A stretch of DNA of 64,000 bases from Strigops habroptila (taxonomy: Eukaryota; Chordata; Aves; Psittaciformes; Psittacidae). The stretch covers positions 1,166,001-1,230,000 of the forward strand of contig NC_046360.1 of NCBI RefSeq assembly GCF_004027225.2, read 5' to 3'. Both the position numbers and the translations under genes were made by a program. Each line of letters starts with the position of its first letter. Position 1 is the stretch's first letter. Positions 12,801 through 23,900 of the stretch are shown piece by piece. The notes under the pieces are model-generated. The model made no database searches. It worked only from the letters and a program-made list of their open reading frames with translations, and was not told the origin of the DNA.

Positions 12801-13336
12801 CAAAACCAACAAAAAACCCACAGCACTTGCAGTGGTTCCAAACAAGTTCTTCCAGTAAGGAAGGATTTCAGTGGCAGCAACAATGTCTCTCTTAAAACCG
12901 GTGAGTTCTGTGCTGTTGATGTGGCCTCAAACCTTGCATTTTCCACAGAAAATACTGGTATTTCATTTATGTAACTTTTGGCAGATCCAGGTTTTTGCTT
13001 TGTATTTCAGACCAACACCTGGACATAGGATGCCATTTCCCAACAGAAAATTCCACTGTGGGCTGAAGTCAGGCCATCCTTCTGCAACTTAGGAGAATAT
13101 CACCTAAGTGATATTCTTACAACAACTTTAAGTGGGAGTTTACCCCAAAAAACAAATCAGACAACCCAAAACGTCAGCTGTGATCCTTCACATAAATAGT
13201 TCTCTGTGTGTTGCTAACAGAACAAAATTCAAGCTGTCATTTTCCAGGCTCTGAAATGGTTCTGTTTGTGCAATAGTTCAGTTTTCACGGCCTAAGCTGA
13301 GAGCCCCCACCCGAGAACCCCTCCACAGCCACGTAC
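9891..13336. other. KIAA1671 intronic sequence between long-form exon and short-form promoter
   Basis: Unique sequence with one CR1 copy (10926-11203). No phase-0 minus-strand exon was recognised, and none of the ORFs resembles a known protein. Confidence 0.6.
10926..11203 (+). mobile_element. CR1 LINE 3' end fragment
   Basis: Sense-oriented CR1 3' UTR starting at GACAAGGGGAATGGCTTTAA and ending GGGATTCTATGAT, the canonical CR1 terminus. It is antisense to KIAA1671. Confidence 0.92.
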
Positions 13337-13450
13337 CGTCCTGTCGTCTGCCCTCCTCTCCTTGTAAAAGCTGTGGTGGCTTCCCTGGGTGGAAACCAAG
13401 AAGAAGTCTGTTCTATCTGAACTCTGCTTGCTCCACTCTCTCCTCGAAGC
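13337..13450 (-). CDS. KIAA1671: KIAA1671 coding exon, 114 nt
   Basis: The acceptor is CTTTTCACAG before 13450 and the donor is GACG|GTACGT at 13337. Read in the phase 0 left by the giant exon it is fully open for 38 codons (ASRREWSKQSSD through ERRADDRT). Length and phase are symmetric, so it could be skipped without a frameshift. The other two frames are less consistent with the neighbours. The following exon is outside the window or was not recognised. Confidence 0.8.
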
Positions 13451-16400
13451 CTGTGAAAAGAAAAGAAGAACAGAGGAAGTTCAAAGCTGAAAATGCAAAT
13501 GGAAAACATTGCAGGCATCAACGTTCACCTGGCTCCGCAGTAACGTGTCACCAGTCAGGATGAGCAGGGAAGTTCCACCTACACATGAGGACTGTTCACC
13601 CAGTAAAAATACAGAATAGATGAGATGAGCTCTGAGGCAGAAGCTCTTCCCTGGGAGGGTGCTGAGGCGCTGGCACAGGGTGCCCAGAGAAGCTGTGGCT
13701 GCCCCATCCCTGGCAGTGTTCAAGGCCAGGTTGGACACAGGGGCTTGCAGCAACCTGCTCTAGTGGAAGGTGTCCCTGCCCGGGGCAGGGGTTGGAGCTG
13801 AAGGAGCTTTAAGGTCCCTTCCAACCCAAACCATTTTCTGGGATTCTGTGGTTCTATGAGTTTGCTTCCTTCAGAAAAAAAGATAAGATAAAAAAACAAC
13901 CCAAAAAGAACTCCAAGATCACTGCTGACAACTTGCAAAATCAACCCAAACTACTACTTTTCTAATAATTATAGAGCTGCAGAATTAACAGTTTAACATC
14001 CCAACATTAATGAAATAATACGCACACACTTTAAAGCTTTTCCAAGCTTCCCATGGAAACATCAATAAATATTTATGCACTTGAAAGAAGAATCTAGTCA
14101 TGAAGTACAATACAAATTCCTCAAGAAAACACAACCCAGAGGACAGGAACTCTACTGGATGTCCCTGCTCACTTGCTGCCAAGTCACAGCTGATGCTGAA
14201 AAGCTGTGTAGACACTTAATAAAAGCTTCTCCTCACTTTCAGTGTCAGTTCCAGGAACACCTGCATACCCTGTGCAATACCTTTTTATCCTCATAGAAGA
14301 ACAACTCTGACCGAGCTGCCACCTTGTGTTTCCATCCGCTGTCAGCTCCTTCCAGCGGGAAGCTCTGCCGGGACGGGTGCAGATCCTTCCTTGCCCTCAC
14401 CTCCTGCAGAAGCAGCAGAGTGTCTTTTCCTTGGCGGCTCTTTTCCGAATAGGATCGTCTCAAATCTGAGGGTGCACTTCCCAAGCCAGAGGTATAGCTC
14501 TTCCAATCAGCTTTGCTTTTCACACTGGAAGAGTCATTCTCACACTCAGTCTTATTTGCACCGTCTTTGTTCCTCACTATAGAGATCTTTGCTACGTTTT
14601 TGCTCCAATCACCTTCTGGAGATGCCTCCAGAGACTGTTCTTTTGTGACCAACTTCTTCTGTAAGAGGCCATCATCCGCCTTTATGGACAACTTGGAAGC
14701 AAAATTCACTTCCACCCTTTGGTCTGCACCAACCGCGCTGATGGGCTGTACCTTATCGATCACCAACTTTGAACTCTGGCTCCTGGAACTGAAGTTCACT
14801 TCTTCATCCTCATCAACAATGAAAGTTTTCTTCCTCGTGAACTCCACAGGGGAATTCACAAACTTCTCTGGACAAAAGCTGCTCGGATTTCCCCAGTAAG
14901 GAGGAAGGAACTTTCTGTCTTTGGGCTTTGGTTTATCAAATTCAGGGCTATGCGATTCCTGTTTCTCTTTGCTCTTTTCATTTAGAATTAATTTCTCTGG
15001 CTTGTTGTACTCATCTGCACACTCACCTTGTTTGTTAACAACAGAATAGTGATCTGATCCCTTCCACTCTTTCCAGCTATAGGAAGAAGTCACCCTATCT
15101 GACACGTTTCTCTTGTTCTTTGATTTCTCCCTACTCAGCGAACTCTGCTCTTCAGAGAGCTTGTCTTGAACATTACTGGCCTTCACTGGGTCGTCTTTGT
15201 ACTCTGCCATAAGCGCATCAATATCGAGGATGTGGGACCTGTAACCCTCCTCAGCCTTCCTCCCAGGTAAATCAGAGTGATTTTCACTCCGTTTCGGGGC
15301 GGCTGGTTCACTGTCTTTAGGTAACTGTGCAAAACACAGCGGGGATCTGGGCTCATGGTAAGAGGAGGCTTTTCTTCTGCTACCTTTGAGATCAGTTTGA
15401 GCTGAACTTTCCAGATCCGGTTTTAACACGAAGGCATCAACATCTACAATTTTCTCTTTAGAACGATCCAGCCCTTTTTCATGATACTGTTGGTGATCTT
15501 TCGTAGATACAGGAAAATTACCAAATGCAATGTTCTTGGAAAAAACACCATCTTTGTGGTCATCTTTGCCCCAATCCCTGTGAACGTGCACTTCCCGTGA
15601 GGCTTCTCTACAGTTTGTACTCCTCACGTTTGTATCTGGTTGCTGCAAGGAAGGTTTGGACCTTCCAGGGAAAACAGGGTCCAGATTAACTGTGGCTCCC
15701 TCACTTGAGCTAGAACTTGTCCTGCTTTCACTTGTACTAGGAGCACATATGAGGCTTTTCTCTTTCTTGTTATCAGGGAGCTGATAAGTGACTGCAAAAT
15801 AAGTTGCCTTTGGCTCAAAGGCAGAACTCTGTTTTTTCAAGTCATCAGCAGGCCTGCCAAGAGCAGTCTGGTTTGCCTCGTCCCCTTCCACCCCTTCCTT
15901 GCTTTTTTTGCTTCTCTTTTTAACTAAGCCTTCATCCAACTGCAGTGAATCTGTCCTACTCAGCCTTTTGATGTTGTCAGGGGTGAGCCAGATGACTTCT
16001 TCGGTCTTGATGGAATCCTGAGGCAAGGTTCTCCTCCTCCACCTCTCAGAAATCTTCAAGTCAGAAACGCTGCTTCTGGTTCTCCTGACTTTGTCTTCTG
16101 GATCTGTGACTCTCATTTTTTCACTGCTTTCACGAGCTGGACTACCTAAGCTAAAGCCTTGTTCTTTGCGAGTAAAGTCTAGACTTTTCCTTAAACCAAA
16201 GGCCCTGGGCTCCTCTTTATTAACCGTTAGTGCTGTTGGATCAGGTTGGGGGCTACTGGATGATGTACTAAATTGTCCACCTGAAAGCACAGAGGACTGG
16301 GCCCCATGTTTATTGACACTTGAAGTAACTTCCCAATCCAAGTTGGTTCTGTATTCATAGCTGTCTGTCCCTCCTGGTCTAAAAGTCCTCTTCTCAGAAG

Positions 16401-19400
16401 AGGATTTCATCACATTAAACCTTTCTGTTCTATCCAAGGAAGAGGCTTCACTCTTTTCATTTTGAATTTCAGAATGTGGCTTGTTTGCTTCTTCATTCAT
16501 TCCCAAACACTTACTTTTGTTTGTAGAATAGGGGATTTTCTCAGCTATTAATATTGGACTAGTCTTATCAGAATCTTTTTTCTGTTCAGGTAAAGTGCAC
16601 TCAGCGGGTTCTCTCAAAGCAGCCTTGCTTGTAAACACCTTTGTGTCTCTAACTTCCGAAATAATACTATCTTCTTTCAAGTAGAGAGTTTTACTACTCG
16701 TCCTAACCAACTGACCAGTGGGTGAAACATCCTCATCGGTTTTATTCTCCTTCACAGATGATTTTCTAGTTCTGAGTGTCATGGCCTTTTTCTCTGGAAC
16801 CATTGTAATGGCTTCACTAAGAGCTCTTTCACCACAGGTCTGGAAGATTTCATATCTTGGCTCTACTCTCTGGTAAATCACAGAGCCCTCTGCATGTTTG
16901 GGAGTGGGCTTTTCACTTTTCTCAACCAAAGATTTTTCCAAGAGAATTCCTGAAGTCATCTTCTTGTCTTCACTTGAACCAGCTGGTTTCCCACTTTTCT
17001 CTCCATATGCTGTATGTTTTGAGAGATCAGGCTGCTTCTGATACTCCTTCTTTATACCTGTGGTTTCCTCCACTTCTCCCACCCACGATCGTCTGCTGGG
17101 CCCTGAAGTCACCACATCGTGCTTTGCCTCAGGCTCATCATTCACTTTCAGAGCAGAATCAGCTCCAGGGTGATCAGCAGCAACGTTATGCCTCTGGACA
17201 TGATGGTCAAACAAGGTGGCTCGGACAGTTTTAATGTAGGTCTTTTCCAGAGGTGTGCTTGCATTTAGTTTTCTTTCCAAGCTGCTTGTGAAGGAGACGG
17301 AGCTGTCACTTTGCTGGGGAAAACGCTGACTGTCTCCAAGGAAGCTCCTACTCCTCTCCAGCTCAGCAGCTTTATGTGTTATCTTCAAAACCTGCCGGGG
17401 CTTCCAGGGGTTCCCAGTAGCATGTGCCTCAGTGCAATCAGTGCCATGGCCAAGCTTGATCTCCTTGCTCTGGAACAGGAAAATCCGACAGTTAGGAGAG
17501 TTTATTGAAAAGGTGTGTAAGAAAGCTTATTTTCAAACTTACTTGTGCCTACTCTGTGCAACATGGTCTGTACAGGTTAAACACAAAATCCCCTCAGACC
17601 AAGGTAACTAAGCAATTGTGTAGCTCCTGATTATAACATAATTATCTCACAGCTTGATTTTTCCTTTTAATGCAAAAAAGGAAAGAAGTGTTGATACGTG
17701 ATATGCAGGACTGAACTCCTGAGCGCAGATTCCACAAGACATTCTAATCTGTGGTGAATTTATACCCACATCGAACTCCAGAGAAGACAACACATGCCAA
17801 AACAGCACAAAACTTGAGAAGGTTCATAACCCCAGCTACCCCAGAACCACTCAGCACTGAAGACTCCCATACTTGATCGGCGTGTCCTAAAGATAGACTC
17901 ACACAAGTAAACCTATTAGGATTATGTCACTCTTAATACTCTCAATACCCATTTTCAAGTCACTGATTGATAAAGACACGCAGGACAGTGCTCTCTGCCT
18001 TCCAAACCAATGCACACCCAGCTGGAGACCGCACCGGCTTGATGCCACTTTCTTACCTTTGGGGTTTCTGGTGTTTCCCCCATAGAGTCGCTTCTCATTT
18101 CAGTGGGTTTCTCAGGCTTTGCTTCACTGCTTGAAGTCAGACTTGAAAACCTAAACCAAGAGATTTCTGTTACTTCCTTTACTCCAGCGAGTTAGTTAGC
18201 AAATACACTCCCACCAAAGCAGGCTGGTAGAAATTGGCCAATAACCTGTATTTCTTAAAGGAGAAACATCACCATTTCATAGTCAGCAACTGTATTTGGT
18301 GGTTTCATTGCATCTAAACCAAAGGATTGTTGTTTCCCAAAAAATGGTTGATTATGCAGCTGACTGTACAGTGTAAGATTTAGAGATAATGAGGCACAGT
18401 GGAAGAGATACTCATACTCTTGTGCCTCAGGTAAATCTTATTTTGATCACAATGTTGAAAGACCAAGGTTCACAAAGCAGGTCCGCTGAAAAACACCCGC
18501 AGCACTCGTTAAGTGAAGCACATTTCCCTTACACTACCTAAACCCACCACTCTTCTGTCCTTCTGCCTCTTGCATGACAGACAACCACGAACACGGATGC
18601 AGGACTGCAGGGGGGGTCTCACCAGAGCAGAAGAGAGCAGGAGAATCCCCTCCCTCGGCTGCCGGCCGCAGTTACCCAACTTGGCTCTGACAGAACACAT
18701 TTATCGTGGACTCAATCTCTTTGTACTGGACAGGATTTTTGCTCCTTTGGGTGGGTGTACAAAAATAGCAGATCTCATATTACCCTAATAGCACTGCTCA
18801 GGGCCGCAGCTCCGGCAGAATAGACATCATCGATCTTCAGGCTTTAATATGACAGCAAAATAAGATTCCTGTCTGGCTGAAAACCCGATACTCTGTCCTG
18901 CTGTCAGAGACATGGGAACCATCCTTCTGCCTTCCAACAAATATAGAAGCTTGCAAGGCTACAGTGCTCACCTCAAGATCTCAAAATGCATGAGATTTTA
19001 ATGACAGATATACTGTTACAGCCACCAGACTGACAGCATTATTTTTGCTGTCATTTGCAGCTCTTGTCAGGCTCTGTTTCATTACATTTTCTACTTTTTG
19101 GGTAAGAAAAGGTGAGAAAGAGGCTCCAGAATAACAGTATAAAGAAAAATTACATTTAGTGGAACCAAGAAGATCAGTTTTATGGCACTGAGAGAACAAA
19201 TTTTACTGCATGAGGTGGAGTTAAGAGGATTAAACAGAATTTCTCTGAACTCACATCTTGGTGAAGTCTGCAGAACGTGGTCGTGACGGCAGTGACCTGC
19301 GCAGGTTTCCTGCCCTGGCCTCAGGGTTTTCTGTTGTCAGCTCTTTGATTCTCTGCTGGATGGTCACACTTCTGCTTTCCTTCTCAGCAGCTGATGGGAG

Positions 19401-20849
19401 CAGTTCTGCATCCATTGAGGTGCTGGGATTTTCGGGAGTAAACAAACTAATGTGTTTTTTAACACTACCTCTTACAATAGTATTCTCTGTTTGTGAGGAA
19501 GCTGCAGGGCTTTCAGAGCCTGGGATCATACACGTGTCCTTCTGATCTGGTCTTTTCCCCCCCTTAACAGTTCTGTTTTCACACGTGGTTTCACGGCTTC
19601 TTTCGGAACCCTGCAAGTTAGTCGTTAGTTCTGGTTTTGTCTCAATTTGTTCACTTTTAGGTTTAAGCTTTGTCTCCCAGATGCATTTTCCATTATTTAG
19701 GATACCAATATCCTGACTACTGCACTTCAGAGTTGGTTTAGAACTGCCTTTATTAAATTCAGTTTCCTCAGGTTTTGGCCCCATTTCAGCCTGACCGTGA
19801 CAGCCCACATCAGTAAAAGATGTTCTCGATGCATTCTCCTTGTTGTCGTGAGAGGAACAAGTCTTCTTGCAAGGAGAAAGATCTTTATGTTCAAACTTAG
19901 CTGTCAGGTCCATGGACAAAGGCCTAGGTTTCCTAGCCCAGGATTTCTCTGCAGGAGCTGTCTCCTCAGCATCTTCCACAGTGCGATGCTTTTGATCCCG
20001 TAGCGATTCCAGGAAAATAGCAGATACTGGTCTTTGCTTTGGCCTTTGCTGCAAATCAATAGAGACATCAACTTTTCTGCCGATGTTATATGCATCATCA
20101 TCGGTTTTCTCCCCTGGACGAACTTCAGAAGCATCTTTTTTTTCACCAGTTTTGAGGGAGTTCCAAGAAGCTGGCCTGAGACTGGAGGAAAGAGATATCT
20201 GCCTATGGAGAGACCCCTCAGGACTCCTGCAGGTCTCAGATGGTTTCTCCAGCTTCGCATTGCACTGCAGCTCTTTTGTTTGCATAGTCGTAAACACTCT
20301 GCGGTCATCAGCAGCCCTTTTCTCCTGGGCCAGGTTCACCTTTGCTTGCTCTGTGCCTGCTGCCTCAAAGAGAATGACAGTGTTTGCACTGGGCCCAGTG
20401 TAGAACGTCATGTTTGTGACCACTTCACTGCCAGCCTTACTTTCATTGTCTATTGCCTTCTGATCTACTAATGGAGGAACATTTCCACTCAATACCTTAA
20501 CAGATGATGTTTCTTCAGGGCCCTTTCTAACAAGACTACTTGACCTGAAAGCTGGAACAGGTGGTTTTACATTTGCAAAAGTATCTGAAGATTTCTCCTT
20601 CGAAAAGGGCTTTGGGAAGAGCCTTGGTCGTGATCCCAGCGATGGCATCGTTGCAGATCTCAGAGTACTCCCAAACTTGCTCTTCTCTTCCAGAGTCAGT
20701 GATGCTGAAGCCTCTTTTGCCTTGCTAGTTGCATCTGAAAGCACACTCACATACACACGCTGTGATTTATCCTCCTTTCTGATCTCATTTAAGTCAGGTA
20801 CTGTCGTCAAAGACGCCAAAGTAGAATTTATTTCTACTCTTGTTGCCAT
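13337..20849 (-). CDS. KIAA1671: KIAA1671 homologue, long form, 5' four coding exons (3' partial)
   Basis: Coding exons run right to left: 19255-20849, 18057-18150, 14281-17469 and 13337-13450. Together they give about 1664 codons, and the remaining C-terminal exons lie beyond the left edge. The start ATG at 20849 gives MATRVEINS, which I recognise as the KIAA1671 N-terminus. It lies 53 nt inside an exon that begins after a TTTTGCAG acceptor. All junctions are GT-AG and frame-consistent. The protein is Ser/Lys/Glu-rich, with no membrane segment or enzyme fold visible. It carries RPxS motifs near residues 271, 308 and 523, a basic cluster KKRSKKSK near 1079, and two related VDVDA / LDIDALMAEY motifs near 1235 and 1310. 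Human KIAA1671 is about 1800 residues and resembles TNKS1BP1 at its C-terminus; its biochemical function is unknown. Identity is strongly supported by the downstream neighbour SGSM1 in conserved order and orientation. No frameshift or premature stop was seen. Confidence 0.93.
13617..13860 (+). mobile_element. CR1 LINE 3' end fragment
   Basis: A copy from GATGAGCTCTGAGGCAGAAG to GGATTCTGTGGTTCTATGAG, in the intron between the 3189-nt and 114-nt KIAA1671 exons and antisense to the gene. It looks very similar to the copy at 10926. Confidence 0.92.
14281..17469 (-). CDS. KIAA1671: KIAA1671 giant coding exon, 3189 nt
   Basis: One uninterrupted frame of 1063 codons runs from acceptor TTCCTGTTCCAG before 17469 to donor AAAAAG|GTATTG at 14281. 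It enters and leaves in phase 0. The product is low-complexity, charged and Ser-rich, as expected for a disordered scaffold. Visible landmarks are the basic cluster KKRSKKSK (about 15900-15922), the repeated acidic-hydrophobic motif VDVDA (about 15440) and LDIDALMAEYKDD (about 15190-15234), and a Ser/Tyr-rich stretch SYTSGLGS near the 3' end. The 3.2 kb length matches the very large exon typical of this gene family. Confidence 0.93.
18057..18150 (-). CDS. KIAA1671: KIAA1671 coding exon, 94 nt
   Basis: The acceptor is GGTTTAG before 18150 and the donor is CCAAAG|GTAAGA at 18057. With the two carried bases it encodes exactly 32 codons (MFSSLTSSSEAKPEK through GETPETPK), leaving phase 0. It was too short to stand out as an ORF but fits both flanking exons in frame. 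The intron to its right (18151-19254) and the one to its left (17470-18056) show nothing else recognisable. Confidence 0.9.
19255..20849 (-). CDS. KIAA1671: KIAA1671 first coding exon (residues 1-531 plus 2 nt)
   Basis: The open frame runs from ATG at 20849 to the donor AAGAT|GTGAGT at 19255/19254. Two bases carry over into a split Met codon completed by the next exon. The frame upstream of the ATG is open into intron sequence, so the start choice rests on the recognised MATRVEINS N-terminus and on the acceptor at 20903. It contains three RPxS-type motifs (RPVSAIF, RPLSMDL, RPRSADF), the last directly at the donor end. Confidence 0.93.
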
Positions 20850-20902
20850 AGTTGTAATTACACATTCAACAGAACTGAAAAAATCCAGCAAGGAAAAAGA
20901 AC
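20850..20902 (-). other. KIAA1671: 5' UTR part of KIAA1671 first coding exon
   Basis: On the minus strand a pyrimidine-rich tract ending TTTTGCAG precedes base 20902, giving a strong acceptor. The 53 bases from there to the ATG would be 5' UTR, so the transcript must have at least one upstream non-coding exon. The CpG island near 41.6 kb is the best candidate. Confidence 0.8.
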
Positions 20903-23900
20903 CTGCAAAACAAGAAAGGAAATGCAAGTACTGATGTAGAGGGAGCATGAATATCAAATAACATCATTCCAATTTAAATTCATGCAGTAGCTAAACTCAG
21001 ATTAAGGTGCCTTTCAGACAGGCTGCTTACAGAGTGTATCACAAGGACAGACATCCTGCTCCTCCCCTAGAACAGCAGCAACAAACACCATTATTCATTG
21101 ATCAGACCTAACCACCAAAGAATGCATCTCAAAGCCTACAAGAGCTTCTGCACAGCACTGAGTTCCCATTAGCAAGTTTCAAGGGTTGAGATGCTTCAAA
21201 ATAAAGAAATAGATTTCTTTTGCAAAGCAAACACCTCGATGTTTTCATACAAACATCAACTCCTTCTTAAAATACAAATAGCTGCTCAGCTGCATTGAGA
21301 ATGTACTTGCAGTTAACAAAAACAGCCAGATTGGTGTGTCTGAGAGTGTTATTGGTTACCTATTAGCTAAGGCCTAGAGTTACACAATGGAAATAAATGC
21401 ATATTCTCCAGATCTCCAAAAGCTTAGCTGCCACTTACCATAATCTGCATTTTCTGCTGGAACTGATCCATACAACTGGATTCACTCCTCATAGTGAGAA
21501 CAGGGTCCTGGTGCCCAAGATGGCATTAAGAGCAGGGGAAGGGATCACTGCAGCAGCACTGCTCAGGCCTCTCCTGCACACAAACAAAGAGCTTCAGAGC
21601 CCGGCGTGGCACAGACCCAGGCGCACAGGTAACACCACGAGACAGAAATCCTGAGCATCCAAAGGGAAACGAGCTGGCTGCCATGTGGAAGCATAAAGCC
21701 ACCTCATTTAACTGTATACAGCAAATAAAAAGCTTATTCTTCAGATAGTTATTCAAGAATCAACAAAAATTGCCACCTACAGCCTGAAAGGTCAAACTGA
21801 AAGGTCTAACTTGGTGCGCACAATAGAGAGACCGAGCCTGAGCACAGGTAAAACCACGTCTCCACAAGTAGTGTTTGCAGTTCAGGTGCTGCCAGTCGCC
21901 GGTTAAACACGAGCTCTGCATTGCCATCATCTCAATTACTGCCATCTACTTTCTATTGTAAATCTCCGTTCTGTGGCCGCAGCAGGGAAGTGCCACCTGA
22001 GCAGCTGACCTTCAAGCGGCTGCTTTTCCAGCCAAATATGACTTTTGCCATGACAAAGCAGTTTTTCCAGGCTCTCACCACAAAGGCAGAGCAGCTTTGG
22101 CTTTAATTATATCCTTAGTGCAGAGACGAGGGCAAACCAGAGTAATTACAATTTCAGCAACAAGAAGTAACCTGAATTTGTCCTAATAAAAAGCATATTT
22201 AAGCTCTGGAGCAGATGCTGGTGGCTGTGTAAGGTTAGATGCTCAGTTTTTTCCCCTTTAAAAGCTGTCATTCTCTTGATTTTGAGGCAATTCATCCTGT
22301 ACTTCACCGTGTTTCACCGAGGGGCTCAATTTTGTGTTGCCACCCTCTTGTCTACTTTTGGGCAGCCCTTGGGCTCCCCTCGCCCGATCTATTTTGGTGT
22401 GTATTTAAGCCCCCACCAAAACGCCTATTTGCAGATTCTGTGGAATATGGAGCCCCTGCATGTGAATATTAACCTAAAAAGCACAAACCCCACCGCAGAC
22501 CATTGCCTTCCTGAGCCCGCAGTCTGGAAAAGGGTTATTTCACCTTCAGCTTCCCTTGAGCAGCCTGACACCACACTGGCACATAGATTGCAGGGATTTA
22601 TTTTCGTCCCTTGCACTCATGCCTTCCTCTCTGGGGCAGGCTGTGGACTCACCTTGCCCGTTCCCTTTCATCTTCCAACCCACTTGGAATTGTGTCTCAA
22701 GCACTTACACCCTGTTCTAGCCCCCGCAGAGCCCATGACCTCTCCTTTCCAAAACAGGCACTAACCCAATGAGCTTATCAGCATCAATCTGTCCCTTCCT
22801 CTGTCTCACAGATCTGAATGAAGTCTTCCTCCCTCACCCACTCCTTATTCTAAGAAACATCATTAAAATCCGATGAATATGTTCTCACATTCCAAGGTTG
22901 CAAAGGTTTTGTAAGGAGAGTTATGCTCTAAACCAGGGAATCTTGCTGCAGTAAGGGTGATGCCAACAGGAAATACCACAGGGCAAAAATTCAGCTGCAA
23001 ACCCAGCATCTGCCTTGCAGTGCTTGAGAATATGTTTGCTCCTCTCATCCTGGAGCTCTTTTCCTTTGGACAGGAAGAAGGGGGCACAGAGCTTCTTAAA
23101 TGGGATAAAACTTGATCCTCAACGGAACGCAAGGCAGCGAGTATACGATGCGGGACATAATCCCTGCTAACAGTGTACAACTGCTGTCTCCAGCCAACAT
23201 TGCTCAACCACAGCTTACCCATTTGGATGATATTTGTACCTTAGTTTTATTATACTACAGCTTTCCAGGATCCCGTTTTCTTCCACAAGACCTAGCAAAG
23301 TCCTGTGCTCACCCTCTACACGTCCCAGCTCCATCCAGCAAAGCCCCAAGCCACACTGCCCCCTTTTCTGGGCCCTGTTTTCCTCCACGCTCCCTCAGCT
23401 CCGGTCTCGCTCCCCTCGGCTGTTCTAGGGCACATTCGGGATGCACGAATGAAATTACCAATGGCACCAAAATCTCTCCTGCAATTCTTCCTGCTGATAA
23501 TGAAGAGAACAGCGTGTGCAGGCCTGGCTCTTCCCTCTGCTCCTCCTCACAACTACTGCAGCCAGGATTTTTCCTGGGCCAAGCTGAACCAGGACAGGGT
23601 GTTTCAGGGATGCACATGCCAACACCACTCCAGGCTCAAGCAGAGTCTTACAGTGTTCATGTCCTGAGGTGCCGTCTGGGCTTTTAATTAAACAATCTAT
23701 CTGTACAAAATGATTAACAGTCCTCCTCAGAAATCGGAATGGATTGTTCCCTTTGCAGTGTTGTGTTTGCTAAAATCCTATGGGAAGGGCTTTACCCCAA
23801 ACACACCCTTTGCATTGCGCGCTGCCCTGCCCTGCCCACCACCAGCACGGAACTGGTATTTACCTCACTGGTAATTCCTTTAAGCCTATTAGGACAAGAG

